Of a DNA stretch of 64,000 nucleotides, positions 45,085 to 53,954 are shown in pieces. The translations under genes were made by a program, and so were the position numbers. The notes under the pieces are model-generated. The model was given only the letters and a program-made list of their open reading frames with translations, had not been told where the DNA came from and ran no database searches. Position 1 is the first letter of the stretch; each line of letters begins with the position of its first letter. Origin of the DNA: RHLJ01 sp965247355 (GTDB lineage: Bacteria > Bacteroidota > Rhodothermia > Balneolales > Balneolaceae); assembly GCA_965247355.1 (NCBI GenBank), contig OZ252011.1, positions 3,038,001 through 3,102,000 of the forward strand, read 5' to 3'.

Positions 45085-47895
45085 ATGGCGAATACCAAAA
45101 ACGGAACCCCTACTTCAGCTGACATCGACAAAGATCGACCAATAATTGTTAAGGGAGCCCGTACACACAATCTCAAAAATGTAGATGTGGAAATTCCCCG
45201 GAATAAACTCACGGTTGTAACCGGGGTTTCAGGGTCCGGGAAATCCAGCCTCGCCTTTGATACGATTTATGCGGAAGGTCAACGCCGTTATGTGGAGAGC
45301 CTTTCCAGTTATGCCCGACAGTTTTTAGAGCGAATGGATAAGCCGGATGTGGATTTCATGCAGGGTATTTCGCCGGCGATGGCTATTCAGCAAAAGACTA
45401 CAAGTAATAACCCGCGTTCTACTGTTGGCACGACCACTGAAATTTATGATTATCTGCGTCTTCTTTTCGCGAGAGTTGGGGTTACGTACTCTCCGGTCTC
45501 AGGTAAGCGGGTTAAAAAAGATTCTCCACGAACAGCGATTAAGGAACTGTTTGAGAGTCAGGAAGAAGGAGAGCGCTTTTATGTATTGTTTCCAATTCCT
45601 CATCATGACAGGAAAAAGTTGGGGGATGAACTTCGGGTATTAAAGGAAAAGGGTTTGAACCGGTTGTTAAAGCTGGAAGATGAAAGCATGCTCGATCTTA
45701 CTTCCGAAGAACCGGATCTAAAAAAGTTCAAAGTGGACAAGTATCGGGTTTTGGTAGATCGATTGGTGTTGAAAGATGACGAGGCAACGATCTCAAGAAT
45801 TGCGGATTCTCTCGAAACAGCATTCAGAGAAGGAGCAGGAAGATGCTCAATTAAAATGCGGGGGGGAGATGAATTTCCCTTTAGTGAGCGGTTTGAAATG
45901 GATGGAATAGAGTTCGCAGAGCCGACTCCTCAGATGTTTTCGTTCAACAACCCATTTGGAGCTTGCCCGAAATGTGAAGGATTTGGTCGGGTTGCCGGAA
46001 TTGATGAAGATCTGGTGATTCCGGATCATGATAAAAGTATCCGCAATAATGCGATTGCTCCATTTGATTCTCCCAAATTCAGCGCCCACTTAAAAGATCT
46101 GGTTCGCGTTGCAGCGCGGGAGAAATTTCCGATTGATGTTCCTTATGCCGATCTCCCAAAAGAATTCAAAAAAATTATCTGGAAAGGGAAAGACGAATAC
46201 ATTGGAATCTGGAAGTTTTTTGATGAGATCAAATCCCAGAATTATAAAGTGCACATGCGGGTGTTGTATTCCCGTTATCGTGGATATAGTCGCTGCCCGG
46301 AATGTGAAGGATATCGGGTTAGAAAAGATTCTCACTACGTTAAAGTTGGAGATATGCATGTCGGGGAAGTTTCGGAGCTTACGATTGGCCACGCACGTGA
46401 ATATTTCGATAAGCTGGAACTCACCGAATTTGAGCAGGAAGTAGCAGGACAGATTTTGTACGAAATTCGAAAGCGACTTCAATATCTTGATGAAGTTGGG
46501 CTGGATTATCTGACGTTGGATCGACTTGCAAACACCTTAAGTGGTGGGGAATCTCAGCGAATAAGTTTAGCAAATGCATTGGGTAGTTCGTTAATCGGAA
46601 GTATGTATGTGTTAGATGAACCAACCATCGGCCTGCATCCCCGCGATAACGATCGTCTGATTCGAATTTTGGAGTCACTCAGGGATATAGGAAATACGGT
46701 GTTGGTTGTAGAACACGATCCGGAAATGATGAAAGCTGCAGATAATATCATCGATATTGGTCCTTTTGCAGGAGTTCATGGAGGCGAGATAGTGTATCAC
46801 GGAGACTATCCAAAGTTACTAAAAGCTGATTCATTAACGGGGAAATTCTTAAGCGGGCGCAAAGAAATTGAAGTCCCCAAAAAGCGAAGAAAAGGAAATG
46901 GGAAAACCATTTTGTTGGAAGGGGCCAGTGAGCATAATCTCAAAAATGTAAATGTTGAATTTCCACTGGGACTGCTTCTCGTGGTAACAGGGGTTTCCGG
47001 ATCCGGGAAGTCTACGCTGGTTCATGATACTCTATATGGCGGTATCAAAAAACATATAGGTTCTTACAATCAGTCGGTAGGAAGGTTTAGAAATCTTTCC
47101 GGAATGAGCAACATCCATAATGTAGAAATGGTTGATCAAAGCCCGATTGGTCGCTCTTCCCGCTCGAATCCGGCAACTTATACCAAAGCCTTTGATGGAA
47201 TCAGGGATGTATTTGCTAATACTCGTCAGGCTAAAATTATGGGTTACACTCCGGGGCATTTTTCATTTAATGTTCCGGGAGGAAGATGCGAAACGTGTCA
47301 GGGAGAAGGCGTTCAGAAAATTGAAATGCAGTTCATGGCAGATATCGAACTGACTTGCGAAGTTTGTAATGGAACCCGCTTCCGAAAAGATATTCTGAAT
47401 GTTAAGTATCGAGGCCAAAGCATTCATGATGTGCTGGAAATGCCAATCTCTGAAGCCATAGAGTTTTTTGTGGATGAGAACAGCATCATAAACAAACTGC
47501 AGCCCCTGGAAGACGTGGGACTTGGATACCTGAAACTTGGTCAAAGTGCTACGACCCTTTCGGGCGGTGAGGCACAGCGAGTAAAGCTTGCCCGGTTCCT
47601 CAGTAAAACCAATACAGAACACACCGTCTATTTCTTCGATGAACCTACAACGGGGCTTCACTTTGAGGATGTTGCTAAATTACTGGATGCATTCAATGAA
47701 CTTGTTAGTAATGGTCATTCAGTAATTATCATTGAACACAATCTGGATGTAATAAAATGCGCTGACTGGATTGTAGATGTAGGTCCCGAAGGTGGTTTTG
47801 GTGGCGGTCAGATTGTAGCCGAAGGAACACCTGAAGATATTATGAAAGAGAAAAAGAGCTACACCGGAAAGTATTTGAAGGAATACTTATCGTAG
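45085..47895 (+). CDS. uvrA: Excinuclease ABC subunit A, with an island-derived C-terminal end
   Basis: About 936 residues from the ATG at 45085; an in-frame start 54 bases upstream adds an unconserved tail. UvrA is the damage-recognition ATPase of nucleotide excision repair. Walker A motifs are GVSGSGKSSLAFDT and GVSGSGKSTLVHDT. Zinc clusters are CPKCEGFG and CETCQGEG with CEVCNGTR. Signatures are LSGGESQRI and LSGGEAQRV. Walker B segments are VLDEPTIGLHPRD and FFDEPTTGLHFED. The last 13 codons include 26 bases also present at 53929-53954; the final four sense codons, GAA TAC TTA TCG, and the TAG come from the inserted island and replace the old EYLEGS ending. Confidence 0.97.
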   Translation: MANTKNGTPTSADIDKDRPIIVKGARTHNLKNVDVEIPRNKLTVVTGVSGSGKSSLAFDTIYAEGQRRYVESLSSYARQFLERMDKPDVDFMQGISPAMAIQQKTTSNNPRSTVGTTTEIYDYLRLLFARVGVTYSPVSGKRVKKDSPRTAIKELFESQEEGERFYVLFPIPHHDRKKLGDELRVLKEKGLNRLLKLEDESMLDLTSEEPDLKKFKVDKYRVLVDRLVLKDDEATISRIADSLETAFREGAGRCSIKMRGGDEFPFSERFEMDGIEFAEPTPQMFSFNNPFGACPKCEGFGRVAGIDEDLVIPDHDKSIRNNAIAPFDSPKFSAHLKDLVRVAAREKFPIDVPYADLPKEFKKIIWKGKDEYIGIWKFFDEIKSQNYKVHMRVLYSRYRGYSRCPECEGYRVRKDSHYVKVGDMHVGEVSELTIGHAREYFDKLELTEFEQEVAGQILYEIRKRLQYLDEVGLDYLTLDRLANTLSGGESQRISLANALGSSLIGSMYVLDEPTIGLHPRDNDRLIRILESLRDIGNTVLVVEHDPEMMKAADNIIDIGPFAGVHGGEIVYHGDYPKLLKADSLTGKFLSGRKEIEVPKKRRKGNGKTILLEGASEHNLKNVNVEFPLGLLLVVTGVSGSGKSTLVHDTLYGGIKKHIGSYNQSVGRFRNLSGMSNIHNVEMVDQSPIGRSSRSNPATYTKAFDGIRDVFANTRQAKIMGYTPGHFSFNVPGGRCETCQGEGVQKIEMQFMADIELTCEVCNGTRFRKDILNVKYRGQSIHDVLEMPISEAIEFFVDENSIINKLQPLEDVGLGYLKLGQSATTLSGGEAQRVKLARFLSKTNTEHTVYFFDEPTTGLHFEDVAKLLDAFNELVSNGHSVIIIEHNLDVIKCADWIVDVGPEGGFGGGQIVAEGTPEDIMKEKKSYTGKYLKEYLS
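47857..47882 (+). repeat. Left 26-bp direct repeat (attachment-site-like) in the uvrA 3' end
   Basis: These 26 bases (start AGCTACACCGG, end TTTGAAGGA) inside the last uvrA codons recur exactly at 53929-53954. The bases after the two copies differ but encode the same KEYL residues. This is the border expected for site-specific integration into the 3' end of a gene. Confidence 0.9.
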
Positions 47896-47917
47896 CTGTT
47901 TTTATTATTTAACAGCT
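47894..47917 (+). terminator. Hairpin directly after the uvrA stop
   Basis: AGCTGTT, a 10-base T/A-rich loop and AACAGCT form a 7-bp stem that begins in the uvrA stop codon, followed only by TTTG. It belongs to the island side of the border. It could be a weak terminator that separates uvrA from the island genes. Confidence 0.45.
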
Positions 47918-47967
47918 TTGATTCACATGTATTATATTATTTGATATCAACATTTTGAATTCTCTGC

Positions 47968-50169
47968 ATGGCAACCCCAGATAATAAAAATACAGTAAGC
48001 TTTTCAGTAGATGCAGCGCTAATAGATAGGCTTGGAAGAGAACTTGTTCAAAAAAAAGAAACAGCGGTAGCAGAGCTTGTTAAGAACGCATATGATGCAG
48101 ATGCAACAGAAGTGACACTAATTTTTGAAGATACGGATAGTTCCGGGGGAGTGCTAAAAATCAAAGATGATGGTCACGGAATGGATTATGATCGCTTTGT
48201 GGACGCATTCATGCGGATTTCTTCATCAGACAAAATAAACAACCCAATATCTCCAAGATTTAAAAGACAGAAGGCTGGCCGGAAAGGTATAGGTCGTTTT
48301 TCTGCTCAAACATTAGGATCAAAACTTACCCTTATTACTAAAACTAAAGATCAGCAAAAAGCTCTTCGAATAACTATTAATTGGGATGATTATCAGAGAG
48401 AAAAAGATCTTAACAGCATTAGCCACATATTCGATTTTATAGATATTTCTGATGAAGAGGGAACCTTAATGATAATTGAAAACCTAAGAGAGAAATGGAC
48501 AGATGCTCAAATTAAAAGAGTATACCGATATGTCTCTGATCTAATCCAACCTCAACCGTTATCAAAACAAAGGAGCAAGGGGGATGACCCTGGTTTTAAA
48601 GCGAATTTTTATAAAGTAATTGATGGTGAACCAGTCGGAGTACTTGATGAAGAGGCGTTTATTTATAACTATGCTGTGGCTAAAATTGAGGGAGAAGTCA
48701 ATAAAAAAGGTGTTGCTAAGTGGTCTTTAAGGAGTAATAAATTAGGTATAAAAGAATTGAATAAGGAAATTGGACCAGATGAAGAAAATGGAACCAATAC
48801 TTTTGAAGTGCTCAAGGATATTAGTTTTGAGGTATACTACTTTATTTATAGACAAGACCTAATACCAACACAACATCAATCAGTAATTAGAAACCTAGCT
48901 AATGAAAAAGGTGGTGTTAGAGTATATAAGAATGGCTTCAAAGTTTCCCCATATGGGGAGCCTGGAGACGATTGGCTACTATTAGATGAAGCTGCCAGAA
49001 GAAGATCAATTACGGCTCCAATAGGAAACCTCCAATTTTTTGGTCATGTAGATATTATAGACATTGAATCAGAGTTTTTTAAAGAGACGTCAAGTAGGGA
49101 AGGTTTTATTCGAAATAAAGCATTCGAAGAACTATCAAGTTTATTACATCGGATCATTATTGCAACCGTATTAAGAATAGCTTCAGAAAGAGGAAGGAAA
49201 GGTAGTGCTGGTCAATCAGATTGGGAGAAAAAATCTTCTAAAGAAAAGTTGGATGAAACATCTGAAAAACTTAACCAATTAGCTGAAGAGATTGAAAAAT
49301 CAACAACCCAAACAGGTTCTGCCTCAGGTGAATCAAAAAAACAGGCAGACCAAGCAAGAAGGTTGGCATCAGAAGTTCGACAAGCGAGAGATAAGTTGGA
49401 CGAAGAACTTGGTGAACAAGAAATGCTTAGAGTATTAGCAAGCCTTGGTTTGATCATTGGGGAATTCACACACGAGATAAAACACTTTTTAGATGGTTTA
49501 AAATATCAATCTCAACAAATAATTGATTTAGCAGAGGGCATTCCAGATCTAAAAAATATTTCTATAAAGTTTTTGAAGGACTTTAAAGGACTTGAATCCT
49601 ATACATCGTACTTTGATTCGAATGTTTCTGAACAGGTAAACCGAGACCGAAGGCCAATCGAAATACAAGAAGTGATAAATGAATTTCAAGAGAATATTAC
49701 TCGTGATTTAAATAGATCTAATATTGATTTAACTATAGAAAGAGACGGGAAGGCTATGTTTACAAGAGCAATGCATGGTTCTGAGTGGGCGTCAATAGTG
49801 TATAATTTATATAGCAACTCAAAAAAGGCAATAGGTCGGGCTAATGTCAACGGGAAAATAAAAATCAAAGTAGGCAAGAATGACACAAATGTTTATATGA
49901 TATTTTCTGATAATGGAGATGGGATTCCTGAAGTGAACAAGGAAAAAGTTTTTGATGCTTTTTTTACAACATCAACTCCGACAGGCCCGAATGCAAAAGA
50001 TAATGATGATATACTTGGAAGTGGATTAGGGTTAAAAATAATAAGGGATATTATTAATGGATATAATGGTACAATTGAAGTTATTAAGCCAATAAAGGGA
50101 TATTCTACTTCATTCAAGATTACTGTACCTAAAGCAACAAAAGAAGAATACGCGCCATATGCCTTGTAA
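47968..50169 (+). CDS. Dual-GHKL protein: Hsp90/MORC-like ATPase fused to a histidine kinase
   Basis: A 733-residue cytoplasmic protein without membrane segments. Residues 1-120 are a GHKL ATPase: N-box ELVKNAYDADA (36-46), G1 DDGHGM (67-72), G2 GRKGIGRFS (104-112). The middle (about 120-395) has the transducer-like RVYKNGFKVSPYGEPGDDWL and TSSREGFIRNKAFEEL found in MORC/Hsp90-like bacterial ATPases. A coiled coil (about 420-490) leads to an H-box-like helix with His502 in GEFTHEIKHF. A second GHKL domain (about 600-720) has an N-box (Asn613, Asn617), DNGDGIP, FDAFFTT and GSGLGLKII. It thus looks like a histidine kinase whose sensor is itself an ATPase. Its stop overlaps the receiver gene by 11 bases. 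Confidence 0.85.
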   Translation: MATPDNKNTVSFSVDAALIDRLGRELVQKKETAVAELVKNAYDADATEVTLIFEDTDSSGGVLKIKDDGHGMDYDRFVDAFMRISSSDKINNPISPRFKRQKAGRKGIGRFSAQTLGSKLTLITKTKDQQKALRITINWDDYQREKDLNSISHIFDFIDISDEEGTLMIIENLREKWTDAQIKRVYRYVSDLIQPQPLSKQRSKGDDPGFKANFYKVIDGEPVGVLDEEAFIYNYAVAKIEGEVNKKGVAKWSLRSNKLGIKELNKEIGPDEENGTNTFEVLKDISFEVYYFIYRQDLIPTQHQSVIRNLANEKGGVRVYKNGFKVSPYGEPGDDWLLLDEAARRRSITAPIGNLQFFGHVDIIDIESEFFKETSSREGFIRNKAFEELSSLLHRIIIATVLRIASERGRKGSAGQSDWEKKSSKEKLDETSEKLNQLAEEIEKSTTQTGSASGESKKQADQARRLASEVRQARDKLDEELGEQEMLRVLASLGLIIGEFTHEIKHFLDGLKYQSQQIIDLAEGIPDLKNISIKFLKDFKGLESYTSYFDSNVSEQVNRDRRPIEIQEVINEFQENITRDLNRSNIDLTIERDGKAMFTRAMHGSEWASIVYNLYSNSKKAIGRANVNGKIKIKVGKNDTNVYMIFSDNGDGIPEVNKEKVFDAFFTTSTPTGPNAKDNDDILGSGLGLKIIRDIINGYNGTIEVIKPIKGYSTSFKITVPKATKEEYAPYAL

Positions 50170-51250
50170 CTATATTTATATTGATGATGAGGATCAGGAT
50201 TTAGTCCAGCCATACATCGATTCTTTGGAAAAAGCTGAAGGTTTAACTATAAAAAGAGTCGAGCTAGATGAGTTTTCTAAGCTGGTTTCTAAGATTTTAG
50301 AAACAGATAGTGACGGAATACTCATAGATTGGAAATTAGACGAAAAAGCTATTGAGGGTTGGCAATTTAAAGCCGCGCCTGTTGCTCAAGAGCTAAGGAT
50401 TAAAAGTAGTCAGAATATGAATCTGGCTAAACCAATAATATTAATTTCAACAAATGAGAAGCTAAAAGAGACCTATTCAAATGAAAAATCAAGCCATGAC
50501 TTATTTGATTATCTATATCTAAAAAGTGATATAGTAGAAAATGGAAAAAGTATTGGCAGAGAGTTAATATTATTTTCAGAAGCGTATAAAGACCTAAAAA
50601 GTTTAATCTCCGAGCGAACTCCTTTTTTTAAAATTCTAGGTCTTGAGAGCGAAGAGGAAATTGATAAAAGAATCCAAGCAAAGTTTTTGACTGAAGAAAA
50701 TCAAAAACCAATACATGAATATGCTCAGTTTATAATTTATGATTTACTTAAAGTACCAGGACCACTTATAAAAGAAGACGAATTGGCTGCAAGACTTGGA
50801 GTTTTAATGAATGAAGACTGGGATGAATTTAAGTCTGAAAACTTTGATTTTTGTAAATATAAAGGTCCTTTTAATGAAATTTTTATCCGATGGTGGTTCA
50901 AAGGAATTGAACATTGGTGGGAAGAAATAATTAAAAATAAAAAGCCACTTCAGTTACTAAATGCAGATGAAAGGGTTTCAATACTTAACGAGAAACTTGG
51001 ATACAGTTTGTCTATTGCTTCCCCAATAGAAAAATCATACAGCAAACAATATTGGACTGTGTGTCAAGATTTGAATGTACCATTAGACCCAATTGATGGA
51101 TTCATGATTGATGCTAGAAAAAGCTTTCCATGGCAAGAAGAAAGATATATAAGTAAAAAATCAGCTATTGAGAGAACGTTTAAAAATAAAGGATTTAGTA
51201 TCCACATTTTGGAAAAAGAACGTTACTTGGATTTTATGGATGAGGATTAG
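50159..51250 (+). CDS. Response-regulator-like protein with unrecognised output domain
   Basis: A 363-residue protein. Residues 1-125 have the receiver-domain landmarks at normal spacing: acidic pair in IDDED (9-12), phospho-acceptor candidate Asp57 in ILIDWKLD, Ser97/Thr98 in LISTNE, and Lys122 in YLYLKSD. The C-terminal about 220 residues are not a helix-turn-helix output that I recognise; they contain AQFIIYDLLKVPGPLIKEDE, then LAARLGV, IRWWFKGIEHWWEEI and FPWQEERYISKKSAIERTF. The start codon lies within the end of the kinase-like gene (11-base overlap), so the pair is translationally coupled and probably forms a phosphorelay. The output is unknown. Confidence 0.75.
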   Translation: MPCNYIYIDDEDQDLVQPYIDSLEKAEGLTIKRVELDEFSKLVSKILETDSDGILIDWKLDEKAIEGWQFKAAPVAQELRIKSSQNMNLAKPIILISTNEKLKETYSNEKSSHDLFDYLYLKSDIVENGKSIGRELILFSEAYKDLKSLISERTPFFKILGLESEEEIDKRIQAKFLTEENQKPIHEYAQFIIYDLLKVPGPLIKEDELAARLGVLMNEDWDEFKSENFDFCKYKGPFNEIFIRWWFKGIEHWWEEIIKNKKPLQLLNADERVSILNEKLGYSLSIASPIEKSYSKQYWTVCQDLNVPLDPIDGFMIDARKSFPWQEERYISKKSAIERTFKNKGFSIHILEKERYLDFMDED

Positions 51251-51267
51251 CTATTGAGGATTAATCT

Positions 51268-52005
51268 GTGAGCAATAAAATAAGATCAAAATACTCTCAA
51301 GATTTAGGTTGGCTTCATAGTATTCTTGACCAAAAAGGGTTTATTAAAGACTTAAGCCCTCTTTACAATTCTATTGAAAGGTGTAAAAAACCCCCTTACG
51401 GCAAAGAGAGTCTTTGGGGACATGAAATGTATAAATTGAATTTTGGGCCGATCCAATCACTAAAAAAAATACGACCAACAAGGTATAAAAATCTTCAATT
51501 ACTACTTACTGTAAAATGCATTGGATTATGTACAGATGATCCTGAACATAATGATATTGCTGAACTAGCTTTTGATTTAAGTGTAAATGGTGAGAACGAA
51601 AATGAACAGAAATTGATAGCTGCTTGGCACTTGGATTGCCATATCATTAATGAAGGAGATGGAGACCCAGAGCATTGCCATCCACTTTATCACTTTCAGT
51701 ATGGAGGAGATGCGATTTTAGGGGTATATGAGAGTGATGAATATAGTTTTGGCTCATCACTTTTTTTAGAATCTCCGAGGCTGGCATACCCCCCAATGGA
51801 TATTATTTTAGGTATAAACTTTGTCTTGTCTCAATTTTATGGAGACTACTGGAGAGAAGTAACAAAGAACTCTAAGTATAACTCGCTTGTAAGAGAGTCT
51901 CAGCAAAGACTTTGGAAGCCCTATTATTCAAAAATAGCGGAATATTTTGAAGCGTCACATTTGCATGAACCTGCAAAGTTATTAATGCCAGATTTATTTA
52001 ATTAG
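51268..52005 (+). CDS. Unknown 245-residue His-rich protein of the island
   Basis: It has a GTG start, supported by GAGGA seven bases upstream. I do not recognise a family. It is soluble and has a compact cluster of possible metal ligands: AAWHLDCH (His121, Asp123, His125) and DPEHCHPLYHFQYGGD (His136, His138, His142). A predicted helical C-terminus follows (LSQFYGDYWREVTKNSKYNS). Flanking genes are 17 and 5 bases away, so it belongs to the same operon. The motif could be a metal site of an enzyme or a structural site; no activity can be claimed. Confidence 0.7.
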   Translation: MSNKIRSKYSQDLGWLHSILDQKGFIKDLSPLYNSIERCKKPPYGKESLWGHEMYKLNFGPIQSLKKIRPTRYKNLQLLLTVKCIGLCTDDPEHNDIAELAFDLSVNGENENEQKLIAAWHLDCHIINEGDGDPEHCHPLYHFQYGGDAILGVYESDEYSFGSSLFLESPRLAYPPMDIILGINFVLSQFYGDYWREVTKNSKYNSLVRESQQRLWKPYYSKIAEYFEASHLHEPAKLLMPDLFN

Positions 52006-52010
52006 AGTTA

Positions 52011-53891
52011 ATGAATAAAGATTTAGCAAATTATATTGAATCGATATCTGATCAAGTTGAACTGGCAAATAAAATCGTAATACGCCTTTACACAGAGAAA
52101 AATTTGTTAGAAGTTCGGCGTAATGATCTTATTAAGTCTTATCTCCAGTTCTCATCAAAAGAGTTAGAATATTATCAGCATGCCAAAAGCTTAGTTGTAG
52201 AAGGTGAAGAGTTACATTTAAAAGAATTAATTCATCTTTTTGAAAAATCAGTTCCTACTAAAGACAGAGTAATAAATGGAGTAGTTTATACACCCGAGTA
52301 TATTAAAGATTTTATAGTTGAAGAATCAATCAAAGAGTTGACAATAAATAGTGGAGAGGCTTTAGGTGCGGATATTTCGTGTGGTTGTGGTGGGTTTTTA
52401 ATAACTCTTGCTAAAGTCATTAAAGAAGAAACCGGAAAGTCATATCAGAAGATTTTTAAAGAAAACATATTTGGACTTGATATTACCGAATATAGTATTG
52501 AAAGAACGAAGATTCTCTTAACGTTGCTGGCATTAACTGAGAAAGAAGATTTAGCTGAATTCGAATTCAATCTTTTTGTAGGTAATGCATTAAATTTTGA
52601 CTGGTTTAGTGAATGTAAAGCAGTGAAAGAAAATGAGGGGTTTGATTTGATAATTGGTAACCCTCCATATGTAACTAAACGTAATATGGATGGAGAAACA
52701 GTTGAGTTTTTAGATAACTGGTCAGTATCCAGAATCGGGAATACAGATCTTTATATTCCTTTTTTCGAAATTGGTTTGAAGTTTCTTAACTCTACAGGCT
52801 GTTTAGGATACATTACAGTAAATACTTTTTTTCGGAGTTTAAATGCCAGACTTTTGAGGCAGCTATTTCAGATTCAAAAGTACTATTTAAAAATTATCGA
52901 TTTTGGTGGTGAGGCTTTGTTCGGGTCAAGGTCTACTTATTCGTGTATTTGTTTTCTAAAAAAGATAAAATCTGAATTCATACTCTCAACAGTTGCTTCT
53001 GGGTTTCAAATTAGCTCGAAATCCATTTTAAAATTCAACAAAATTCAATATCAGGATTTAAACTATAAAAGGGGTTGGATATTAATAAATGGTTCAATCT
53101 CAAAAAATCTAAAAAAGATTGAATCAACAGGTCAAAAGCTCGGTAGCAAGTATAAATTTAGAGGAGGATTTGCTACGCTTTGTAATAAGGTTTTTGTTTT
53201 TAGACCAAAAGGCGAAGATAATCAGTTCTATTATCATGAAACTGAAGAAAGAATTTTTCCTATAGAGAAAGAAATATGTAAACCAGCAATTAACCCAAAC
53301 AGAATAAAAAATGCAGAAGAATTAAATCAAAAAACTGAGCAGATAATATTCCCGTATAAAAGGGGTAAAAATGGGGTCAATGTGTTCAAAGAGAATTTTT
53401 TCTCAGAAAACTGGCCTATGGCTTACGAATATCTACTCGAAAACAAAGACATTTTAAAAAAAAGAGATAAAGGAAAGACTCAGAATTATGATGCTTGGTA
53501 TGCATATGGAAGAAATCAATCCCTTTCTGATACCGGATTAAGATTGCTTTTTCCGCATATATGTAAAGAACCAAGATTCATTTTTTGTGAAATAGAAGAC
53601 CTTCTATTTTATAATGGTCATGCTTTTTTTTCAAATAATGAAAATGAACTAAAGATTTTAAAAAAAATATTAGAGTCGGATATATTTAAATATTATTTAA
53701 AATATACAAGCAGAAATTACTCTGGGGACTATATAAGTCTTTCAAAAAATTATATTAAACATTTTGGAGTTTGTGATTTAAGTTATGAGGAAGAGAATTA
53801 TTTGCTATCACTTAATGATGAAGCTGAAATAAACAGATTTTTGATTGATAAATATGAGATAAATACAAGTATTGATAGGTTAAGTGCTTAG
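52011..53891 (+). CDS. Eco57I/TaqI-like N6-adenine DNA methyltransferase
   Basis: A 626-residue protein. An N-terminal helical part (1-85) precedes methyltransferase motifs in gamma-class order: motif X GVVYTPEYIKDFIV (90-103), motif I DISCGCGGFL (121-130), motif II GLDIT (155-159), motif III GNALNF (191-196) and motif IV NPPY (217-220). The C-terminal about 250 residues (RGGFATLCNKVFVFRPKG, NGHAFFSNNENELKILKKIL) look like a TaqI-type target-recognition region. I see no PD-ExK or other nuclease motif, and the N-terminal extension is too short for a type IIG nuclease. It probably methylates adenine in a specific site using SAM. It is the last gene of the island. Confidence 0.85.
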   Translation: MNKDLANYIESISDQVELANKIVIRLYTEKNLLEVRRNDLIKSYLQFSSKELEYYQHAKSLVVEGEELHLKELIHLFEKSVPTKDRVINGVVYTPEYIKDFIVEESIKELTINSGEALGADISCGCGGFLITLAKVIKEETGKSYQKIFKENIFGLDITEYSIERTKILLTLLALTEKEDLAEFEFNLFVGNALNFDWFSECKAVKENEGFDLIIGNPPYVTKRNMDGETVEFLDNWSVSRIGNTDLYIPFFEIGLKFLNSTGCLGYITVNTFFRSLNARLLRQLFQIQKYYLKIIDFGGEALFGSRSTYSCICFLKKIKSEFILSTVASGFQISSKSILKFNKIQYQDLNYKRGWILINGSISKNLKKIESTGQKLGSKYKFRGGFATLCNKVFVFRPKGEDNQFYYHETEERIFPIEKEICKPAINPNRIKNAEELNQKTEQIIFPYKRGKNGVNVFKENFFSENWPMAYEYLLENKDILKKRDKGKTQNYDAWYAYGRNQSLSDTGLRLLFPHICKEPRFIFCEIEDLLFYNGHAFFSNNENELKILKKILESDIFKYYLKYTSRNYSGDYISLSKNYIKHFGVCDLSYEEENYLLSLNDEAEINRFLIDKYEINTSIDRLSA

Positions 53892-53928
53892 TATTTAATT
53901 CTAATGCAAAAATTATCTTCAAAATTTC

Positions 53929-53954
53929 AGCTACACCGGAAAGTATTTGAAGGA
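53929..53954 (+). repeat. Right 26-bp direct repeat of the uvrA 3' end
   Basis: Exact copy of 47857-47882, located 37 bases after the methyltransferase stop codon. It marks the right border of the island. Confidence 0.9.

Larger units (their letters stand above)
47857..53954 (+). mobile_element. Genomic island with a four-gene kinase/receiver/methyltransferase module inserted in uvrA
   Basis: About 6.1 kb bounded by a 26-bp direct repeat of the uvrA 3' end. It holds four genes in one direction with short gaps or overlaps, and its base composition is visibly richer in A/T than its neighbours (many ATA, AAA, TTA and AAT codons). No integrase, transposase or tRNA is inside, so mobility must depend on another element, or the integrase has been lost. 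Functions of the cargo are described under the single genes. A role in phage defence is inferred from the methyltransferase and the mode of insertion. Confidence 0.8.

Noticed and set aside
47968..53891. Island as BREX, DISARM or a classical restriction-modification system
   Set aside because: No PglZ, BrxC-like ATPase, helicase, specificity subunit or nuclease motif is visible; only the methyltransferase is shared with those systems.
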